Part shown: one piece after another, positions 58,917 to 64,000 of the stretch | How the letters are laid out: each line of letters starts with the position of its first letter | How positions within the stretch are numbered: position 1 is the stretch's first letter | From: JAUWKC01 sp035527845 | Lineage (GTDB): Bacteria; Planctomycetota; Phycisphaerae; Sedimentisphaerales; Anaerobacaceae | Direction: 5' to 3' | Assembly (NCBI GenBank): GCA_035527845.1 | Contig: DATKZT010000016.1 | Coordinates: 1-64,000 of the forward strand | DNA: 64,000 bases | Translations under genes and position numbers: made by a program | The notes under the pieces: model-generated | Database searches by the model: none | Seen by the model: the letters and a program-made list of their open reading frames with translations, nothing else | What the model was told of the DNA's origin: nothing

Positions 58917-60641
58917 ATGGCAAAGACTATCGAAGCAAAGCACCTGCCCAACATCAGAAGAGCGACCCCGAAGGCCCCCGTCATAGGCGTCTTCGCCACC
59001 AGCGACCCGCGGATTGGAAAAGACGACCGACAGCGATGCCAGAATATCGCGAAGATGGCCGCCGACTGCATAAGCGGCCAGGTCGTCCTGCCCGACAAGA
59101 CACCCGTTGACGTAGTTTATTCAAGCGTCCTCGTGGACGGCGAAGCCGGCGCCGACATCGTCGCACAGCAGTTCCGAAAAGCCGGCGTCGATATCCTGGT
59201 GTGTGTCCCCGACACCTGGGCCTTCCCGCAGCTTACCACAATCTCACTCCTGCAGCAGTTTCCGCCCAACACGCCGCTCAACATCACCTGCGGCAACAGC
59301 GGACCAAGGCCCGGCGTGGTCTATGCACATGCAACGGCGGGCGCGCTCGCCCAGTATGGACGAATGGTCTTCCTCAACGTCGGCACCTGGCCTGATACCG
59401 GCCTCAATCCCCAGATGACCCCGCAGACCGCAAAGGACCTCATCGACTGGTGCTACGCCGCCGTGACCGCCGTCGCCCTGCGCGGCAGAAGGGTCCTCAT
59501 CTTCGGACACGACTCGATGGGAATGGAAACCGCTCTGGCCCACATCATTCCGACCAGAAATACTTTCGGCCTCGAAATCACCCGCCTCGATATGAAGCTC
59601 CTAGCCGATATGCTCACCAAAAAAGCCTACAGCCAGAAAGAGCTCACCGAAGTCCGCGGCTGGATCAACCGATACGTCGGCAAGCGCCTCGAGCTCCGCG
59701 ACCAGGACGACAACGCCAGATTCGATATGAGCCTCGCAATGTACCTCATCGTCCGCGACCTCATGGCCGATTTGAACGCCGTCGGCGGCGGCTTCATGAG
59801 CCAGCTCGAATGGGGAAGCGACTACCGCGGCATACCCCTGCCCGTCGCCGACGTAATGGAATCTTTCTTCAACAGCACCTTCGACCACGCCGGCCCAAAG
59901 GCCCCGCTGCCCTACGCCACCGAAGCCGACGTCCAGGGACTCTTGAGCATGCTCTTTATGACATACCTCAGTGGCGGCAATCCACCACTGTTCATGGACT
60001 TCCGAAAGGTCTGGGAGGCCTGGGAAATAAAAGAGCTCGCCAAAACGCTCGATGTAAAAGGACTCAATCAAAAAGCAGATTACCTCACCAAGGGCCTCGT
60101 CGACGGCGACAACTCCGGCAGCGCCTCCTTCAACTGGGCCGCAAAGCCCGGCGCCTCCGTCAAAGAGATTATGAGCGGCGTCTCCCTGCCGCTGGCCGAC
60201 CCCGATTACTTCCCCGGCGGCGGCAACTCCGTCACCTTCCTCACACCACCCGGCATCGAAGGCATCGCCGGCCGAATGGCCTACAGCAGCCCCTCCGGCC
60301 TGTTCAGCATGATCTGGGACCAGGCCTACACCACCGAGGTCCCCCCAAAGCTCGCCCAGGCAATGTGCAAACTGACTACCGCAATCTGGCCGCACACCTT
60401 CGTAGTCCCCAAATATGCAACGATGGTCGAGTACAAGCAGTACCCGCCGGCCAATCACCTCCACATGACCTGGAATCTGCCCGTCGCCCGCCTGCAGCAC
60501 TGGATGGATCTGACCGGCGTCCTGAGCGTCACCCCCTGGGCCGCAAGACCAAAGTTCATCGAAGGCGTGGATAGACCCCTGCCGCTGATCTATCTGATAA
60601 ACGGCGGCGAGGACGCCTATAAGCAGCTTATCGCCAAATGA
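58917..60641 (+). CDS. L-fucose/L-arabinose isomerase-family protein
   Basis: The 574-residue product belongs to the fucose/arabinose isomerase superfamily (FucI is about 590 residues). Family features are PVIGVFATSDPRIGKDDRQRCQNI at the start, VDILVCVPDTWAFPQ, NITCGNSGPRPGVVYAHATAGAL in the sugar-binding face, LIFGHDSMGMETAL, and a central segment with acidic residues expected to bind Mn2+ (RDQDDNARFD, MSQLEWGSDYRGI). AAGGAGGT lies 7 bases before the ATG at 58917. An aldose-ketose isomerisation is expected; the sugar is not predictable. A small cupin follows, and both may serve sugar catabolism. Confidence 0.85.
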   Translation: MAKTIEAKHLPNIRRATPKAPVIGVFATSDPRIGKDDRQRCQNIAKMAADCISGQVVLPDKTPVDVVYSSVLVDGEAGADIVAQQFRKAGVDILVCVPDTWAFPQLTTISLLQQFPPNTPLNITCGNSGPRPGVVYAHATAGALAQYGRMVFLNVGTWPDTGLNPQMTPQTAKDLIDWCYAAVTAVALRGRRVLIFGHDSMGMETALAHIIPTRNTFGLEITRLDMKLLADMLTKKAYSQKELTEVRGWINRYVGKRLELRDQDDNARFDMSLAMYLIVRDLMADLNAVGGGFMSQLEWGSDYRGIPLPVADVMESFFNSTFDHAGPKAPLPYATEADVQGLLSMLFMTYLSGGNPPLFMDFRKVWEAWEIKELAKTLDVKGLNQKADYLTKGLVDGDNSGSASFNWAAKPGASVKEIMSGVSLPLADPDYFPGGGNSVTFLTPPGIEGIAGRMAYSSPSGLFSMIWDQAYTTEVPPKLAQAMCKLTTAIWPHTFVVPKYATMVEYKQYPPANHLHMTWNLPVARLQHWMDLTGVLSVTPWAARPKFIEGVDRPLPLIYLINGGEDAYKQLIAK

Positions 60642-60682
60642 CAAATTCCTAACTCAACGGCACTATAGCAGCGTGGTCGGAG

Positions 60683-61027
60683 ATGGCAAAATACATAATA
60701 GTGCAGCTCGACGAGATTGAACCGGTGGATTGTCCCTGTGGTCAGTCGCGACGCGCGTTTCTCGACGCCGAAAATTCGCCGGCGACCCTCCACATAGTCG
60801 ATATCACCCAAGACGCACGCCTGCACTATCACAAGAAGCTCACGGAAATATATATCGTCCTCGAGGGCAACGGCTATATGGAGCTCGACGACCAGCGCGT
60901 GCCCATTAAACCGATGACCGCGATTCTCATCAAGCCCGGCTGTCGCCATCGTGCCGTTGGCAGGATAAAGACCATCGTTTTTGCCATTCCCGCCTTTGAC
61001 CCCCAGGACGAGTGGTTCGACCAATAG
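60683..61027 (+). CDS. Small cupin-domain protein
   Basis: The 114-residue product is a single cupin barrel. Metal-ligand-like histidines occur in DARLHYHKKLTEIYIVLEGNGYMELDDQ (motif 1, H-x-H-x4-E) and in IKPGCRHRAVG (motif 2). Such proteins act as sugar epimerase-like, isomerase or dioxygenase enzymes, or as ligand sensors. It lies 41 bases after the isomerase gene, and a role on the same substrate is inferred. GGAG abuts the ATG. Confidence 0.8.
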   Translation: MAKYIIVQLDEIEPVDCPCGQSRRAFLDAENSPATLHIVDITQDARLHYHKKLTEIYIVLEGNGYMELDDQRVPIKPMTAILIKPGCRHRAVGRIKTIVFAIPAFDPQDEWFDQ

Positions 61028-61067
61028 CATCTCATGCACTGTTGAAAAACGTGCTGTGGTATACACG

Positions 61068-61193
61068 GTCATTTCGACCGAAGGGCCGCCAAGCGGCCCG
61101 GAGCGGAGAAATCTGTTCAAATAGATTCCTCGACTTCATCCGCCTTTGGCGGACTCGGCTCGACTGAGCTCGCCGACATCCGCTCTGAATGAC
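61068..61193. repeat. Dispersed inverted-repeat element
   Basis: A 126-base element is bounded by GTCATT at 61068 and AATGAC at 61188-61193. It contains a GGGCCGC/GCGGCCC hairpin, an AATCT...AGATT hairpin and a copy of the TCCGCC palindrome (61139-61153). Its first 17 bases nearly match the repeat at 53024. It is non-coding and resembles a MITE- or REP-like element. Confidence 0.6.
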
Positions 61194-61328
61194 GCGGGCA
61201 AGTCCCTTCACCTACTTTCAGAAACGGCAATTTCGCTGGTTTCAACAGAGCATTTCAGGCTCCAGGAAGCACATAAACCAATAGCAGCTTCGCGCCGAAC
61301 TGATTCTTCTTTGCGGTAAAAGGGGATT

Positions 61329-62078
61329 TTATTCCGCGGGCCAGTCGATGCCCCTGATGCCGTCGAAGGTCAGGTTGGCGTCGGGCAGATAGTCCCTCGC
61401 CATACGGATGTCCTCGGCCTTGAGATACTCGACCCGCCCATCGGCAAACAGGTAATTTCGCTGGCCCACCCAGCACCACCAGCCGTTGTCACCGGCGACA
61501 GGGGCATGATTACTATACCATTCGCCAATAAGGATTTTGCCGGACGGCCGACGGACGTTGCTCTGACGCTGCGGAATCGAAGCCGGCGGCGGCGGCACAG
61601 GCATGAATGTTGCTTCGACGCTGTTCATCAAGTTGATCTGCTCGGGGCTGTGGTAAAACGTCATCGAATAGGCATAGCTGAAGGGCTCGTGCGTCTGCCT
61701 GTAGGTAATATCCTGGGGGCAGACCATAACGGAGGGATTATCGACGGTGACTTTGGTGCTCAGATAGCGCTCGACGAATGTCCGCCAACGCCCCATCCAG
61801 AGCCAGTAGCCTCCGTCGAGAGGGTCGTCGGTGCAGGGAAAGGCGTCGTCGTTCGCGTCGGTGTACATGGTAACGGCAAGGTATATCTGCCGCAGATTGC
61901 TCGAGCACTTGAGCCACAAGGCCTGAGAGCGGGCCTTTGCAAGGGCCGGCATCAGTATGGAAAGCAGAAGCGCGATAATCGCAATGACCACCAGCAGCTC
62001 GATGAGCGTGAACCCCGACCGCCCGGCCCTGGCCGCCGCTTCAGATAACCCCCGATGTGAGCGAGATGTTCTGTTCAT
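61329..62078 (-). CDS. Type II pseudopilin-like protein (N-terminal methylation motif)
   Basis: The 249-residue protein has a basic leader of 21 residues, then GFTLIELLVVIAIIALLLSIL, a prepilin cleavage and methylation motif, and NLRQIYLAVTMYTD after the helix. The globular part ends with NYLFADGRVEYL, the DG motif of planctomycete pseudopilins, and a short tail. I chose ATG at 62078, preceded by GGGGGGTG, because it places the motif correctly; the open frame continues to 62342 through repeat sequence. No other pilus genes are nearby. Confidence 0.87.
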   Translation of the reverse strand: MNRTSRSHRGLSEAAARAGRSGFTLIELLVVIAIIALLLSILMPALAKARSQALWLKCSSNLRQIYLAVTMYTDANDDAFPCTDDPLDGGYWLWMGRWRTFVERYLSTKVTVDNPSVMVCPQDITYRQTHEPFSYAYSMTFYHSPEQINLMNSVEATFMPVPPPPASIPQRQSNVRRPSGKILIGEWYSNHAPVAGDNGWWCWVGQRNYLFADGRVEYLKAEDIRMARDYLPDANLTFDGIRGIDWPAE

Positions 62079-62351
62079 TAGCACCCCCCGTATATTAACC
62101 GCCCGCCCCGCCCTTTGCAAGCCAAAAAACTCCAAACCCACCCCGCTCCCGTTTAGCCGTCGCCGCTTCGGCGACGCCCTTCTAATTCCCACCTTGCCCG
62201 CCGCTTGCCCGCCGGGATGCTTGTCCGCCGTAGGCGGATTTGGCGGACTGCCGGGGGTTGTATTTAGCCCGGTTCTCCGGGCCGCGGTGCAATCGCGAGG
62301 AATGCTCCATTCAACCCGGCCGCCGCCGCCGGGCGTCCTCACCTGATGCCC
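62079..62351. other. Intergenic region with a dispersed palindrome
   Basis: No gene is supported. A copy of the TCCGCC palindrome, TCCGCCGTAGGCGGA, lies at 62224-62238 and is followed by a further TTTGGCGGACTGCC. The strand is rich in C runs. Confidence 0.45.
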
Positions 62352-63332
62352 TCATTTCGACACAATCCCGCATCCTTCCTTCCAGTGCTTCCTATAAACA
62401 CTCTCGCCCAGCCCATTAAAACGAAAAGCAGAACCTATAACATACACCTTTTCGATTTCAATGCTGACCCATTTTCGTCCCAGCCTCTCCGCAACCGCGC
62501 CCACAACATTGCTTCCTGCAAACGGGTCTAACACCGTATCCCCCGGCCTCGTAAGAAAGTTGATAAAGAACTCAGGAACGGCCTCAACAAAGCGCGCTGG
62601 ATGAACTTCCAGATCACGCTTCCTACAAGCCCTCATGTAAGGGTCGCTGCTTTTTGTGTTCGCAGCGATAATCAGATTAGGCGGAATTGCCCCTTTCTGA
62701 CGCTTCCCCCACTTCTTGGAAACAACGTGTCCCGACGGTCTCGGCCCATCGTTATAACCCTTTGCGAGCAAATGCTCCATGCTCTTCGTGTAAGGCTTCA
62801 AGACCCGCCTGTTCGAAGCCTTGGGCCTTGCTGACTTCGCAACCCACCATATGGGGTTTACCGCATCCTTAACTCTTACCCTGTCTATCGTTACCCACTG
62901 GGCAGGGGCGGGCATGCGCGCCGGATTATACCAGTAAAACTCCTGAGCCAAATGGAACGGTCCACTTGAATCACACAGTCGCAACAGAAGTTCGAAATGA
63001 TACAAAGTGCGTGTCGGTTTCCCCTTATTCCACGAACCCCCTATGTCCAATACAAAGCTCCCCCTTCTCTTTATTACTCGCGCGATTTCCTGCGCGTAGG
63101 GCCAAAACCAGTCACAGTACTCTTCGGCCGAGACGTTCCCATAGGATTTTTTTCGGCGCAATGCGAACGGAGGAGAAGTTACGATGAGGTCAATTCAGCC
63201 ACGCGGAATAGCCTTTAGCACGTCGAGACAGTTGGCGCAGTAGGGTTCGCCCTGTGAAGTTGTGTAATAAGGCAACTCTGCAATTCTCGCTGTCACAGAA
63301 GGCGCTCGATTATCAGAACTTTCTCTCGTCAT
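62352..63332 (-). pseudogene. DNA methyltransferase (class beta) interrupted by an in-frame TGA
   Basis: Reading from ATG at 63332 gives 45 codons ending CANCLDVLKAIPRG, then TGA (63195-63197), then directly IDLIVTSPPF and 269 further codons. The blocks on both sides belong together: NCLDVL..IP then DLIVTSPPF is the start of SPPF/Y-type DNA methyltransferases, and VLDPFAGSNVVGAVAERLGRKW (about 266-285) is the SAM motif, which follows motif IV as in class beta enzymes. SPPF favours N4-cytosine methylation. A start at TTG 63161 would lose motif IV, so the gene is either inactive, read through, or miscalled at one base. It overlaps the upstream gene by 20 bases. Confidence 0.8.
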
Positions 63333-64000
63333 GTCTTTTCGTGATCACTTCCAGCTCATCCCCGAACTTTCTCTGGAGCAATTCATGAAACTCCCGTAAG
63401 GAACGCAGATCATCTCCAGTGTAAGCGTTTGCACCATGTGCCGCAGTCGCTCCGTCGCGCCCCCCCAACGTATCCAGCCCCATCCTCAAGATGGTCTCGA
63501 TGTCAGCGAATCGGCTCCACATCTCTTTGGCCCTGCTGCGCGGACTAATGCCCCAAAAGCCGCACGCGTCAAAAAAAGACACGTCCTCCATATCACCTTC
63601 GCGCAACTTTTGCGCTGCCTTTGACTCAAACAGCCGCCTTATCTGTTCGACGTGCTCTCTGCCCAGCACCCACTTCTTAGCAGAGCCAGTTGAATCCGTC
63701 TTTCCCGCTCTTGAGCCGCGCACACGACCAGCTTCCGTAAGTTTATACATCTTGTTTCCAACTTTTTCCAGCAAACCCTGTTTTCTCAGCGGCTTGCTGC
63801 CCATAATCTCTGCGTAGACCCGATTCGAATTAGGGAACAACGGCTTCCCCTGCTCGTCCAAATACCCTTGCAGCCCAAAGGTCTCGGGGAACCTCTCCCA
63901 CGCGGCTACTACCAAGTCTTCTGCAGAAAACCGCTTTTTGCCACACCTATGGATTTCACAGGCTACAATCAGAAGCTTGTCTCCAGCCGTCAGCCCTTTT
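63313..64000 (-). CDS. Winged-helix-like protein linked to DNA methyltransferase, 5' end beyond window
   Basis: The frame is open from the window edge to TGA at 63313-63315, giving 228 residues without a start. The visible part begins GLTAGDKLLIVACEIHRCGK and continues with FSAEDLVVAAWERFPETFGL, GSKPLRKQGLLEKVGNKMYKLTEAGR, which resembles a winged-helix domain. The C-terminal half is basic and helical, with no nuclease motif I recognise. The 20-base overlap with the methyltransferase shows translational coupling, so it is probably a restriction, specificity or control partner in a modification system. The identity is uncertain. Confidence 0.65.
   Translation of the reverse strand, partial: KGLTAGDKLLIVACEIHRCGKKRFSAEDLVVAAWERFPETFGLQGYLDEQGKPLFPNSNRVYAEIMGSKPLRKQGLLEKVGNKMYKLTEAGRVRGSRAGKTDSTGSAKKWVLGREHVEQIRRLFESKAAQKLREGDMEDVSFFDACGFWGISPRSRAKEMWSRFADIETILRMGLDTLGGRDGATAAHGANAYTGDDLRSLREFHELLQRKFGDELEVITKRHDERKF

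Noticed and set aside
62352..63161. Treating the methyltransferase as a complete gene from TTG 63161
   Set aside because: That start lies just after the catalytic TSPPF motif. The upstream codons through ATG 63332 are clearly part of the same protein apart from one TGA.
1..64000. tRNA genes, CRISPR arrays and a GC-skew switch
   Set aside because: No tRNA T-loop/acceptor pattern or regularly spaced repeats were found by reading. Strand base bias seemed to vary along the window, but I could not compute it reliably.

Overview
The window reads as chromosome of a Planctomycetota bacterium, most likely of the Phycisphaerae type. This is inferred from gene content, not from a marker-gene search. 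The signs are two type II pseudopilin-like proteins with planctomycete-style C-terminal DG motifs, an S55 (SpoIVB-like) peptidase, large secreted sialidase-like proteins fused to SUMF1-like domains, many secreted or lipoprotein hypotheticals, GC-rich coding DNA and short dispersed palindromes between genes. Genes lie on both strands in short operons and TGA is a normal stop. I found no tRNA, rRNA operon, CRISPR array or complete prophage.

Left part (1-15.1 kb). The 3' end of an IS630-type transposase sits at the edge. Then come endonuclease V and divergent uvrA (DNA repair), then mtnA coupled to a surface-glycan block: a methyltransferase-GT2 fusion, two more methyltransferases and a polytopic GT39-like membrane protein. 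After a NifU-like protein on the other strand comes the branched-chain amino acid operon ilvB-ilvN-ilvC. It has a near-consensus promoter and a hairpin-rich leader, and its KARI has an unusual cofactor loop.

Middle (15.2-31.5 kb). RNase P RNA (rnpB) and nadB lie on the minus strand. A PadR regulator with an inverted-repeat operator is coupled to a protein carrying a hydrophobic five-residue repeat. bioA/bioD, a TauE/SafE exporter, pcm, recG, a TrkH/TrkA potassium system and an RluD-type pseudouridine synthase follow.

Centre-right (31.8-47.6 kb). An S55 peptidase, a secreted propeller protein and a fumarase alpha subunit form one run. Next are a pseudopilin, a secreted alpha/beta hydrolase and the minus-strand operon ribE-pdxA-rsmA. 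A divergent thymidylate-synthase-like protein and a parvulin follow. A promoter-to-terminator unit that may be an ncRNA precedes nrdR and a stand-alone ATP-cone protein. miaA closes this part.

Right part (47.7-64 kb) is accessory. Three tandem paralogues fuse a SUMF1/FGE-like domain to a BNR sialidase-like propeller and differ in their C-terminal modules. Repeat-rich spacers, an orphan methyltransferase, a small zinc protein downstream of an HAF-repeat remnant, and a fucose-isomerase-family enzyme with a cupin follow. The window ends in a DNA methyltransferase broken by an in-frame TGA, overlapping a partial winged-helix-like gene. This last pair looks like one end of a restriction-modification or defence locus that continues past the edge.
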